In this document: positions 24,727 through 32,987 of the stretch, piece by piece
How positions within the stretch are numbered: position 1 is the first letter of the stretch
Layout of the letters: each line of letters opens with the position of its first letter
Assembly (NCBI GenBank): GCA_002753615.1
Contig: PEAO01000007.1
Location: 1-46,617 of the forward strand
Source: Magnetococcales bacterium DCbin2
GTDB lineage: Bacteria > Pseudomonadota > Magnetococcia > Magnetococcales > UBA8363
DNA: 46,617 nt
Direction: 5' to 3'
Made by a program: the position numbers and the translations under genes
The notes under the pieces: model-generated
Seen by the model: only the letters and a program-made list of their open reading frames with translations
Told to the model about the DNA's origin: nothing
The model's database searches: none

Positions 24727-26739
24727 TCAATGAGTCGAAATATAGTCGGGTACCCACAGTACGGCATCATCCACACGGGTCATGGCGGAAACCGGACCAT
24801 CGTGAGAAAGGACAAAGGCCACCGCCCCTGGATAACGGGCGACGAAATCCACCGCCGATCCGTGACGGGTGCCGTACTTCGACCGGTCTACTTCATGACG
24901 GGACGTAGAACCATCGCGGTAATCGTAGACGACCTTTCCATGCCAAGTATTGGCTGCCAGAATCGCTCCAAAAGAGAGCGGTTTAAGGCGATGCGAGATG
25001 AGAACCGCACCATCGATGCGCGTCAAATGAGATAAAAATTCGGTATGTTCAATCATCCTCCTTTTAACATCCAACAATGCCCTGCCGATCATTTTAAGGT
25101 CAGTTTGATCACACGGAACGCTTGAAGATTCACCGATTCCTTGTCTCTTGATCTCCAATTGACAATATTCACTGATGATACCAACACCTTCTTGACTCTT
25201 CTTTAGAGGGAATCGCTCTGTCAGAGATTCCTGGGTTTTGATGGTATAGGCTTCCGGTAGCCAGATGACCGTTCCGCCCGTACTATCTTCTGCAGAACGT
25301 GCCAGCAACAACAGCAGCACCGAACGATAAACCTCCCAATAAAGATCGCCGGATGCCTTGTGTTCCGGGTGATTGGTGATGGTACTGATCAACGTGTTGG
25401 CAATGATACAGTTTTCAAACGGGTCTGCCACCGGTTCGGAAAAATGCCCCGCCTGGAAATGGGCCAGCATTTTCCCCCCCCAGCGGATCAATAAGGAGCC
25501 AGCTTTCCGGGTTATGATCGTCAAAACCTGGACCGGGCTTTTTTGCAAAGGGAACGGGTCCAGCATCCCTTTCCCACGGGTGCTGGCAAACATCGCCCCC
25601 CAGATCTCCAGGCTTTTTGGATGGCCCGGTTTGGCGCGGACAAACAATGATGTCGTTGCCGAGTCGAAACCTGGCCCCAGTTTCACCAAAGAATCGACGG
25701 TAAAAGGGACTGGAGAGTTGAAGCGGATGAAGGGAGAGTTAAACCCCGGCGTATTCACAATCAAGGATTCATCACCCAAGGCGACACCGACTTTGACAGG
25801 TAAATCTTCTTCCCGACGCAACCCAGCAAGAAAAACATTTTCCATGATGGATTTGACGTGGTGGAAGCCCAATAAACCCGCCGCTTGGGGATGAACACGA
25901 TTGGCCAACGCCAAAATCTGGTCAACGATATGGGAATCAAAAAGGGCCAGACCTTCCTGCCCCCCCAAAGCTTTTTTTCGTTCACTAATATCCCGGATCA
26001 TCGCCGAGAAGAATATTTTTTTCCCAGCCTGCCAGTGGGTAATGGATATTTCCATGGGAAATTCATCATGATTCTTTCTGAGACCCAACAGTTCCAGGAG
26101 TCTCCCCGCCATTTTGGGCCGTCCGGTCTCACGAACCCGAGATAACGCTTCGCAATGTTGGCTGACAAACCGCAGTGGCATCAATAAAGTGAGGGGGCGT
26201 CCCAGCACCTCATCTTTGGAATAACCAAAGATTAACTCGGCACCCCGATTCCAAAAAACAATGTTGCCATAACCATCCGCCGTAATGATGGCATCATTCT
26301 GAGAATCGGTCGCCAGACGAATTTGCTCTTCTTTTTCCCGAAGTGCCAGAAATGACGACTTGTGACGCAAAATGCGCCGCATCCGTTGCCTAAGAAGATC
26401 CCAATTGATGGGTTTTGGAATATAGTCTTCGGCACCCGCCTGGAATACGCGATTGATTGCATCGCCGCTGGAAAGGGAGGTGACAATCATCACCGGCGTA
26501 TCATTTCCTCCTGGAAGGGATTTCAGTTTGCGACACGTTTCAAATCCATCCATGGCCGGCATTTGAGCATCCATCAAAACCAAATCGGGATGGTGTTGTT
26601 CAAAAAGTGTCAATCCATCCAGGCCGTTGTCTGCCAACAAAACCGAAAACCGGTTGTCTTTGAGAAACGCCTCCAGGAGTTGCAGAATGACAACATCGTC
26701 ATCCACAATGAGAATTAAATTGCCGTCATGCTCCACCAT
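24727..26739 (-). CDS. REC-PAS-diadenylate cyclase (DAC) response regulator
   Basis: A 670-residue protein. Residues ~8-125 are a receiver (LVLMDAQMPAMDG, KPINW). Residues ~135-262 are a PAS domain (NDAIITADGYGNIVFWN, FGYSKDEVLGRPL). Residues ~285-540 form a sensor-like region without a clear match, similar in position to the DACNV-type domains that precede DAC domains. Residues ~555-665 resemble the DisA/CdaA nucleotide cyclase fold, with the DGA motif (RIDGAVLI, ~575) and GTRHGSA (~623), which stands where DisA has TRHRAA. If active it would make c-di-AMP from two ATP under phosphorelay control. The third RHR residue is Gly, so activity must be tested. GGA lies ten bases before the ATG. Confidence 0.8.
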   Translation of the reverse strand: MVEHDGNLILIVDDDVVILQLLEAFLKDNRFSVLLADNGLDGLTLFEQHHPDLVLMDAQMPAMDGFETCRKLKSLPGGNDTPVMIVTSLSSGDAINRVFQAGAEDYIPKPINWDLLRQRMRRILRHKSSFLALREKEEQIRLATDSQNDAIITADGYGNIVFWNRGAELIFGYSKDEVLGRPLTLLMPLRFVSQHCEALSRVRETGRPKMAGRLLELLGLRKNHDEFPMEISITHWQAGKKIFFSAMIRDISERKKALGGQEGLALFDSHIVDQILALANRVHPQAAGLLGFHHVKSIMENVFLAGLRREEDLPVKVGVALGDESLIVNTPGFNSPFIRFNSPVPFTVDSLVKLGPGFDSATTSLFVRAKPGHPKSLEIWGAMFASTRGKGMLDPFPLQKSPVQVLTIITRKAGSLLIRWGGKMLAHFQAGHFSEPVADPFENCIIANTLISTITNHPEHKASGDLYWEVYRSVLLLLLARSAEDSTGGTVIWLPEAYTIKTQESLTERFPLKKSQEGVGIISEYCQLEIKRQGIGESSSVPCDQTDLKMIGRALLDVKRRMIEHTEFLSHLTRIDGAVLISHRLKPLSFGAILAANTWHGKVVYDYRDGSTSRHEVDRSKYGTRHGSAVDFVARYPGAVAFVLSHDGPVSAMTRVDDAVLWVPDYISTH

Positions 26740-26836
26740 TTTTTATTTTCCAAGGATATCAAACAATTTTGACATGGATGGAGGTTACCCCCTCTCCGGT
26801 CCCGCCAAAACCCGTTGTCACTCTTGAGACGGTTTT

Positions 26837-27550
26837 TCAGCGCACCGCCACCAAGTCTACCAACTCTTCCTGGGAAAAGGGATCTTTATTGAGCAGAGGA
26901 AGCGATTTTTCACCCGCACCCTTGGCAAAGTTTTCGGAAAAGGAGATTTGCGCAACCATTTGCAACATCTCCGGGTCCAGGTCGGACCAGAGGGGATCAT
27001 AGGGGCGGGAATATTGACCGGAGGGGTTGACCTGGGATGAAACTTGGCTGGTTTCATCCCCTCCCATATTTATGTCCATCAGTTCCTGGACCACGTCTGC
27101 TGTCTCCAGTTTTGCAACCGGTATGGAAAATCGAAGGCCACTGGATGATTCAGGGAGCCATGATAGCGCGACGGTAAAAGAACCTGTGGAAATAGAAGCG
27201 GCCTTCGTCATGGTTTCTGGCAATATAGGATTGGAACTTGGCGACAAACGATAGCGTTCCAAAATAAGACCACCCTGGAATGCGGCAATGGCCACCAGGG
27301 CAAGCAACGATACCTTGCCTATTGGGGCGAATGACGACAAACTTTTTTTTGGGAATTCGTGGCATCGGATCTCTGGGGGATCCGAATTGCCGACCACATT
27401 GGGGTCCAAGAAAAAGTCGCGCTCGTCCATCAGTTCGGGCAGTTCGGGCAGTTCGGGCAGTTCGGGCAGTTCGGTCTGTCCCGCACTCATTGGCCAAGCA
27501 ACATCCGTTGGCAGTTGGCCCAAACAATGCTTACCTTCTATTATTTCCAT
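26837..27550 (-). CDS. Single-pass membrane protein with (ELP)n repeat, unknown function
   Basis: A 237-residue protein that I do not recognise. Residues ~27-40 are an ELPELPELPELPEL run coded by a 9-base tandem repeat. Residues ~78-97 (VSLLALVAIAAFQGGLILER) form the only hydrophobic helix. The rest, likely periplasmic, is polar, with a Ser-rich part and a C-terminal acidic tail. GGGGGA stands just before the ATG at 27550. It is 97 bases upstream of the REC-PAS-DAC gene on the same strand, so the two may share a transcript. The position suggests a membrane partner for the cyclase, which is inference only. Confidence 0.6.
   Translation of the reverse strand: MEIIEGKHCLGQLPTDVAWPMSAGQTELPELPELPELPELMDERDFFLDPNVVGNSDPPEIRCHEFPKKSLSSFAPIGKVSLLALVAIAAFQGGLILERYRLSPSSNPILPETMTKAASISTGSFTVALSWLPESSSGLRFSIPVAKLETADVVQELMDINMGGDETSQVSSQVNPSGQYSRPYDPLWSDLDPEMLQMVAQISFSENFAKGAGEKSLPLLNKDPFSQEELVDLVAVR
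27431..27475 (+). repeat. 9-bp tandem repeat inside the ELP-repeat gene
   Basis: Five tandem copies of the 9-mer CAGTTCGGG, the last ending in T instead of G, read on the minus strand as repeated Glu-Leu-Pro codons. The copies are identical at the base level, which implies recent expansion or ongoing slippage. Because the unit is a multiple of three, copy-number change would lengthen or shorten the protein without a frameshift. Confidence 0.95.
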
Positions 27551-27748
27551 CTTTTCCCCCTACCGTGAATATCACCCTGACTTAACAATCATCTCGTGAG
27601 TAAAGCAATTGTCGCGCCAGGGAAAAGATTAACCCTTGAAAAATTGTCGGCGGCAGAGGAGAGTGCAACCGCATGACCATCTTGTGTACGTGTGGTTTCC
27701 TCCTCTTTACCAAACATGAAATACTTTGACTTCTTCAAAGGAGCGACC

Positions 27749-28723
27749 ATGAGCCAGAACCACCCCTGCCCCGGACCGGATCTGGAAGAATATTGGCGAT
27801 ATGACCATCTTATCAAATCCTGTTCCCCTGTAACGCCCCTGCATACCGCCATCATCCACCCTTGTGACCACGACTCTTTGATGGGTCCGGTCCAGGCCGC
27901 CAATGCCCATTTAATCATCCCCTATCTCATCGGCCCCATCTCGCGGATTCAACGCACTGCCGATGAAGCGGAAATTGATATTTCCGCCTTTAAAATTATC
28001 GATGCCAAACACAGTCACCATGCCGTCGAAATCGCCGTCGAAATGGCCCTGAGCGGTGAGGTGGAAGCCTTAATGAAAGGGAGTTTGCACACCGATGAAA
28101 TCATGGGAAGAGTGGTCAAAAAGACGAATGGTTTACGTACCGAACGCCGCATCAGTCATGTTTTCTTGATGGACATCCCCGATTTTCCCAGGCCCCTGCT
28201 GATTACCGATGCCGCCATCAACATTGCCCCAACCCTGGCGACCAAGGTTGATATCTGTCAAAACGCCATCGATCTGGCCATTTCCATGGGGATTGCCAAC
28301 CCCAAGGTTGCAATTCTTTCGGCGGTGGAAACGGTGAATCCCGATATGCAATCGACCCTGGATGCCGCAGCGTTGTCCAAAATGTCGGATCGTGGGCAGA
28401 TTGTTGGCGGCATTGTGGACGGACCCTTGGCTTACGACAATGCCGTAAGCCTGGAAGCGGCGCAAACCAAAGGGATCAAAAGTCTTGTCGCTGGACATGC
28501 CGATATCCTGGTCGCCCCCGATCTGGAGTCGGGAAACATGCTGGCCAAACAACTGACCTGGCAGGCGCATGCCGACGGTGCCGGAATCGTTCTCGGGGCC
28601 AAAGTTCCCATTATTCTCACCAGCCGTTCCGATAGTATCCGTACCCGCATGGCTTCCGTGGCGGTCGCTTCGCGGGTGGTGGATGCACGTAAAAAAGGGT
28701 TGTTGCGCAAAGGAAAGACCTGA
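27749..28723 (+). CDS. pta: Phosphate acetyl/butyryltransferase
   Basis: About 324 residues, the size of the stand-alone PTA_PTB domain. Seen are EALMKGSLHTDEIM, the arginine-containing RTERRISHVF, LLITDAAINIAP, KVAILSAVETVNPDMQSTLDAA, IVDGPLAYDNAVS and DILVAPDLESGNML. The enzyme swaps phosphate for CoA on acetyl- or butyryl-CoA in the cytoplasm. Together with acetate kinase, six bases downstream, it forms the acetyl-phosphate pathway for ATP gain or acetate uptake. ATG 27749 is chosen because AAAGGAG lies just upstream; the frame runs back to 27692 without support. Acetyl versus butyryl specificity cannot be told from sequence. The acetyl phosphate made could also phosphorylate receiver domains. 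Confidence 0.88.
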   Translation: MSQNHPCPGPDLEEYWRYDHLIKSCSPVTPLHTAIIHPCDHDSLMGPVQAANAHLIIPYLIGPISRIQRTADEAEIDISAFKIIDAKHSHHAVEIAVEMALSGEVEALMKGSLHTDEIMGRVVKKTNGLRTERRISHVFLMDIPDFPRPLLITDAAINIAPTLATKVDICQNAIDLAISMGIANPKVAILSAVETVNPDMQSTLDAAALSKMSDRGQIVGGIVDGPLAYDNAVSLEAAQTKGIKSLVAGHADILVAPDLESGNMLAKQLTWQAHADGAGIVLGAKVPIILTSRSDSIRTRMASVAVASRVVDARKKGLLRKGKT

Positions 28724-28728
28724 ATATT

Positions 28729-29904
28729 ATGGAACAACAAAATTTTGCCGTCATCAATGCCGGATCTTCAAGTCTGAAATTTTCATTGTTTGCCGCGACG
28801 CCCGCCGGGCCGGTCCGCCGCATTCGCGGTCAAATCGCCGAGATCAACTCTGCCCCGATTTTTTCCGCCCGCATCGGTACGCATTCGGCGGAGCCTGATC
28901 GTCTTCTTGGAGAATCCTACTCCGGGCATCACCGTTGCCTGGATTTTTTGTTGGCGTGGCTGGAACAACATGCCCAGGTTCACGCCGCCGGACATCGGGT
29001 CGTTCATGGTGGCTTGCATTTTTCTCAGCCTGTCGTATTGAATACCGCCATCATCAAAGAATTGGAAACCTTGATTCCGCTGGCCCCCCTGCACCAACCC
29101 CATAACCTTCAACCCATACATGCCCTGGCTAGGCTCCATCCCGGGTTGATGCAGGTCGCCTGCTTTGATACTGCGTTTCATGCTTCCAAAAGAAAAGAGG
29201 CGCAACAGTTTCCATTACCAGCCACACTTAAAGATGCGGGGGTCCGACGGTACGGATTTCATGGTCTGTCGTATGAGTACATTGCCATGAAACTCAAGGA
29301 AGTTGATCCCGCTCTTGCCCCAAAACGTGTCGTTGTCGCCCATCTGGGAAATGGGGCCAGCATGTGCGCACTTCATCAGGGTAAAGCGGTAGATTCCACC
29401 ATGGGTCTAACGGCAGCCGATGGTTTACCCATGGGAACCCGTTCGGGATCATTGGATCCGGGGGTTGTGTTTTTCATGGCGCGAGAAATGAATATGTCCC
29501 TGGATACTATCGAGGATATCCTATATCGGCAATCGGGCCTTAAGGGACTCTCCGGTCTTACCCATGACATGCGCCTTCTGGAACAATCCAACGATCCCCA
29601 GGCCCATGGAGCCATTGATCTTTTTGTTTACCGCATTCAGCAACAGTTTGGTGCCTTAAGTGCTTCCCTCGGTGGTATCGACGGTGCAGTCTTCACTGCG
29701 GGTATTGGTGAAAACTCCAGCTTGGTCCGTGGTAAAATCTTGAAAGGACTTCAATGGTTAGGATTTGAACTTGATGATCAGGCCAATGCAACCCATGCCA
29801 CCTGCATTACCACCCGGCAATCAAACATTCCCGCTTATGTAATCCCCACCGATGAAGACCTGATGATCGCGCACCATGTCCAACAAATCCTGTCATCTCG
29901 TTGA
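28729..29904 (+). CDS. ackA: Acetate kinase
   Basis: A 391-residue ASKHA-fold kinase. FAVINAGSSSLKFSLF is the N-terminal phosphate-binding motif, HRVVHGG follows, RRYGFHGLSYEYI is a family signature, and HLGNGASMCALHQGKAVDSTMG with PMGTRSGSLDPGV marks the active site; FTAGIGENS closes the ATP site. It converts acetyl phosphate plus ADP to acetate plus ATP, reversibly. Length and motifs are normal. It lies directly after the phosphotransacetylase gene and 13 bases before the PFTS-motif gene, so all three probably share a transcript. Confidence 0.95.
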   Translation: MEQQNFAVINAGSSSLKFSLFAATPAGPVRRIRGQIAEINSAPIFSARIGTHSAEPDRLLGESYSGHHRCLDFLLAWLEQHAQVHAAGHRVVHGGLHFSQPVVLNTAIIKELETLIPLAPLHQPHNLQPIHALARLHPGLMQVACFDTAFHASKRKEAQQFPLPATLKDAGVRRYGFHGLSYEYIAMKLKEVDPALAPKRVVVAHLGNGASMCALHQGKAVDSTMGLTAADGLPMGTRSGSLDPGVVFFMAREMNMSLDTIEDILYRQSGLKGLSGLTHDMRLLEQSNDPQAHGAIDLFVYRIQQQFGALSASLGGIDGAVFTAGIGENSSLVRGKILKGLQWLGFELDDQANATHATCITTRQSNIPAYVIPTDEDLMIAHHVQQILSSR

Positions 29905-29917
29905 TTAGGAATATACA

Positions 29918-31660
29918 GTGGGCACGGTATACAAGAAAATTATTATTCGTAGATATCGCAAATGGCTTCGGGGATGGCGGCGGGAGATTGAACACGGCTA
30001 CCCACTGAATATTGCCTTGCTTGCGATTCTTGAAAAAAATCAAAAGAACATCGCCTCTGTACGCTGGTCCGGTATCCTACCCAAAGGTGTCACTGAAATG
30101 GCCGCCGAGGCGTGTTTGCGGCAGGTTATCTTCAACTATGTACGATTATCCCCAGAGATGAGTCGATCCATCGTTGGATACCAAACTGGATGCGATCAAA
30201 GACTGGCCCTGTCACTTCCCAAATCATGGCTCAAAGTCCTCGAAGGTGAAGGTTGTCGCATTTCCTGGTTTCAATGCAGATGGTTATTTTTTCGGTGGGT
30301 TGTGACGCGGTATCTCCAGGGGGGACGGTCCGTATTCCACACTCTAAAAATGCTTCTCCTTTCTCAAGCCACGAGTGCCTCAAGGCCATACGGTGTGCTT
30401 GTGCATATGGGGCAGGTTCATTGGCCTCAGAGAAATGACGCCGTCAGCCCGCGTGACGCAGTTTCCTGGTACAAGGGTTGGAAAGGAAGGGATCCACAAA
30501 TCGAAGAAATCTGGGTACATGTCACCCGATCCACCGGTGAATGTCATCACAAAAATGTCACATTGGTCACCCACGAACTTCCCCTCCCCCAACTTTCTTC
30601 AAGATTTCACGGTCTCCAGGTTGCGACAGAACTTCTATGGTTGACCGCAACGTCTGGATTGGCCATGTTCGCAGGGCGGTGGCACGGTGCCGTCATGTTG
30701 CGGGAGCTTGCCCATGCGGTTTACGGAAGCCATTTGCCCGATCGTTCTTGGGGGCGTGAATACCTTTTTAATAATTCCATGCCGTTTTTCCGTCCGCTTT
30801 GGACATACCTGGCAGAGAATGCCGGAGCGCGGGTTTCATTATTTCATTACAGTGCCAATTCGCTAGCCATATTTCCCGACAGACCCCCGGAAGCCCTGCC
30901 TGGTAATGGTGAAGGGATAGCCAATTGGTCGCACTATATCACGATGAGTGAACATCATAAACAAGAACTGATCAAAGCCCGCAGCACCCAGGTTCCTGTT
31001 GACATCGATCCGTTTATTTCAATAAGCGATAATGGCCAATCATTGGGTTCAAAAGATTTATCACACGCCGTCGCCTTATTTGATATTTCAGGTTGGCGAC
31101 CGCTGTTTTTGGCTCGTTTGGGAAGCAGTGGGCTGTATTATCGACCTTCCACAATCAACGGTTTTTTACAAACGTCCATTCAATTATTATCGGAGCGCGG
31201 ATTGACAGCCGCCTACAAATCCAAGAGAAAAATACTCACGACTCGTTGGGAGCTATCAAAGTCTTACATCAATCTGAAAAAAAGCTTTGAGAACAACCCT
31301 GATGTCATTATCATCGATCCAGGCATTACTGCCCTGCGCGTGATCGAATGCTGTTGTGCTGTAATCTCCGTACCATTCACCTCTACCGCGATCATTGGCA
31401 AAGTGTTAGGAAAACCCTCGGTATATTTCGACCCCATAGGGACCATCTCTTCTTCCACCCCTTTGGTTCACGGTGTCCCCGTTGTCAGTGGTGAAAAAGA
31501 ACTTGCGCAATGGTTGGATCGGGAGGTTTTGCCACACCTTGCAACCTCCAACGCCCCGAGGCCAAACCAATCCCCTGACTTAACTCATGTTGAACCATCC
31601 AGGGAAGATAAAATCATGTCGGTTTTATCGGCTAATAATTCCGCCTCGGCATGGGAATAG
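29918..31660 (+). CDS. PFTS-motif polysaccharide biosynthesis protein
   Basis: A 580-residue protein. The segment SVPFTSTAIIGKVLGKPSVY near residues 485-505 is the signature of PFTS-motif proteins found in polysaccharide gene sets. The nearby VIIIDPGITALRVIECC resembles the donor-binding half of GT-B transferases such as the CMP-Kdo or sialyltransferase type. The N-terminal ~300 residues are basic, aromatic-rich and not recognised. GTG 29918 is supported by AGGAAT six to seven bases upstream. It follows acetate kinase by 13 bases, an odd pairing of metabolism and surface glycan. Its last 76 bases overlap the convergent PilZ gene. A role as a glycosyltransferase is likely but not shown. Confidence 0.7.
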   Translation: MGTVYKKIIIRRYRKWLRGWRREIEHGYPLNIALLAILEKNQKNIASVRWSGILPKGVTEMAAEACLRQVIFNYVRLSPEMSRSIVGYQTGCDQRLALSLPKSWLKVLEGEGCRISWFQCRWLFFRWVVTRYLQGGRSVFHTLKMLLLSQATSASRPYGVLVHMGQVHWPQRNDAVSPRDAVSWYKGWKGRDPQIEEIWVHVTRSTGECHHKNVTLVTHELPLPQLSSRFHGLQVATELLWLTATSGLAMFAGRWHGAVMLRELAHAVYGSHLPDRSWGREYLFNNSMPFFRPLWTYLAENAGARVSLFHYSANSLAIFPDRPPEALPGNGEGIANWSHYITMSEHHKQELIKARSTQVPVDIDPFISISDNGQSLGSKDLSHAVALFDISGWRPLFLARLGSSGLYYRPSTINGFLQTSIQLLSERGLTAAYKSKRKILTTRWELSKSYINLKKSFENNPDVIIIDPGITALRVIECCCAVISVPFTSTAIIGKVLGKPSVYFDPIGTISSSTPLVHGVPVVSGEKELAQWLDREVLPHLATSNAPRPNQSPDLTHVEPSREDKIMSVLSANNSASAWE

Positions 31661-32106
31661 CCCCTATGGGCTGGATTGGCCAATTGACGCAAAAACGCGC
31701 TGGTCTGGTACAACAACCCTTGAATCGCGTCATGTGTCACCATCCCCTTTTCGGGTGGTTTTTCCCTGGAGATGTCCTTCACTCTTTCCTTGAGGTCGTC
31801 GGTAGAGTAACACCGTTGGATCTCAATCCCTAGCCCATCATCACGAGAGGAGGCAACCCGGCAATTTAAATCCACAAGGGTGTTGAACATGGTGAAGGAG
31901 ATGGTTCCGGTACTACCGACAGGAACGGCATCCAGTTCCATCTCTGAGGTGAAAAACACCCCACCGAAACCAATATCATCGGCATGGCCAACAATTTCTC
32001 CGATCCCTTCCAGCAACAATGTGGCACTCTCGCGGGTACTGGCACGCAAATGTTTGCGTTTTCCTGCAATCCGGGTCGGTTCAACAAACTTGGTTGTATC
32101 GTTCAT
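31585..32106 (-). CDS. PilZ-domain protein, probable c-di-GMP receptor
   Basis: A 173-residue protein. Residues ~15-110 look like a PilZ barrel: RKHLR matches the RxxxR c-di-GMP-binding motif, and DIGFGG stands at the D/NxSxxG motif with Ser replaced by Gly. The C-terminal ~60 residues (GLLYQTSAFLRQLANPAHRG) are helical and not recognised. It probably binds c-di-GMP made by proteins such as the GGDEF-EAL at 9.4 kb and relays the signal to surface glycan or motility functions. AGGA lies six bases before the ATG. It overlaps the PFTS gene tail to tail by 76 bases, so the two transcripts must collide or pair. Confidence 0.72.
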   Translation of the reverse strand: MNDTTKFVEPTRIAGKRKHLRASTRESATLLLEGIGEIVGHADDIGFGGVFFTSEMELDAVPVGSTGTISFTMFNTLVDLNCRVASSRDDGLGIEIQRCYSTDDLKERVKDISREKPPEKGMVTHDAIQGLLYQTSAFLRQLANPAHRGYSHAEAELLADKTDMILSSLDGST

Positions 32107-32340
32107 GAAGTGTCCTTAGGCAGTGTTCAAAAGCTCACGAATACCCGAAGTTTAGGCTTTCCAGAGCATTTGTCAAATGTTCTTAATGGGATGAACATCA
32201 TTGGCAACGTTGAAACTTGTTTCCCACACACAGATCAATCACAATGGCGCGAATGGTTGCTTAAAACACGAGAGCGACTCAACCAATCCTACCTTTTGAG
32301 CCTTTTGGGCTTGTGACACCGTATTCCAGGATTCTACATC

Positions 32341-32598
32341 ATGTCTGATCAGAAAGAGCAAACACAACGGCTGGAAACTATCCTCAGAATTCTGGATGAT
32401 CTACGGGTACAAACCCGGGAAGGCCTAAGCAACTCCCCAGCCATGGAGGCATTGGTTCGTGAAATTGACAACCTCAATGGCTCCCGTGCTTGGCGTGAAA
32501 ACTTTACCTTTGTCGATGAACTGAGCAAACGTGAACGGGCACTGAAGGTATTGCAGGCACTCGTCGAAAAAGACCGAGAATCGCCAACCCTTCACTAA
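32341..32598 (+). CDS. Small helical protein of unknown function
   Basis: An 85-residue acidic, charged and probably all-helical protein with heptad-like leucine spacing (TQRLETILRILDDLRVQTREGL and LSKRERALKVLQALVEKD). It has no signal peptide or membrane helix. AGGA precedes the ATG at about ten bases. It lies 235 bases upstream-divergent from the PilZ gene and 59 bases before another small gene. I do not recognise a family; coding is supported by the ribosome-binding site and residue composition only. Confidence 0.5.
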   Translation: MSDQKEQTQRLETILRILDDLRVQTREGLSNSPAMEALVREIDNLNGSRAWRENFTFVDELSKRERALKVLQALVEKDRESPTLH

Positions 32599-32657
32599 CT
32601 TTCGTATGGTGATAAAATCGTATCTTCAGAAGTGTTTTTCTACACAGGTGCAGCCCC

Positions 32658-32966
32658 GTGAATGATAATACCAGCAGTGCGCTTAACGGATTGAGTGATG
32701 TGGCCAAAGTTCTCGAATCCATGCCGACAGACGGTGCCACCACATCACTGCTGTCCGGCTTTTCTGTGGAGGGGATCGTGGCCTCCATACTCTTCAGTAT
32801 TGTCGGCATGGCTTATACCCGCATGGGTAGAAAAAATGGCCCCATCAGTACGATGTTGTTTGGCATCGCATTAATGGTGTTCCCCTATTTTGTCACCGAA
32901 ACCTCCAATATCGTGATGATGGGTTCCGCTCTGACTATCCTACCGTTTATTGTCAAGTTTGGGTAA
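32658..32966 (+). CDS. Small two-helix membrane protein
   Basis: A 102-residue protein with a polar N-terminal ~35 residues and two or three hydrophobic stretches (GIVASILFSIVGMAYTRMG; MLFGIALMVFPYFV; MMGSALTILPFIVKFG). The GRKNGPISTMLFGIALMV-FPYFV pattern resembles small proteobacterial inner-membrane proteins loosely labelled amino-acid-transport proteins; their function is not established. GTG 32658 has AGGTG seven bases upstream. It ends 21 bases before the convergent stop of the hybrid kinase gene. Confidence 0.6.
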   Translation: MNDNTSSALNGLSDVAKVLESMPTDGATTSLLSGFSVEGIVASILFSIVGMAYTRMGRKNGPISTMLFGIALMVFPYFVTETSNIVMMGSALTILPFIVKFG

Positions 32967-32987
32967 AAGCACGGCCTTTTTGCAAAA

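Noticed and set aside
27280-27599. Plus-strand frames with repeated Gly-Ser-Ser or Gln-Phe-Gly units
   Set aside because: These are other-frame readings of the 9-base tandem repeat. The minus-strand ELP frame has a start with a ribosome-binding site and a full-length protein with a membrane helix.
32191-32316. A 41-codon plus-strand frame before the 85-residue small gene
   Set aside because: The translation looks somewhat protein-like (a helical end with two Trp), but no ribosome-binding site precedes the ATG and there is no recognisable family. Too weak to list.
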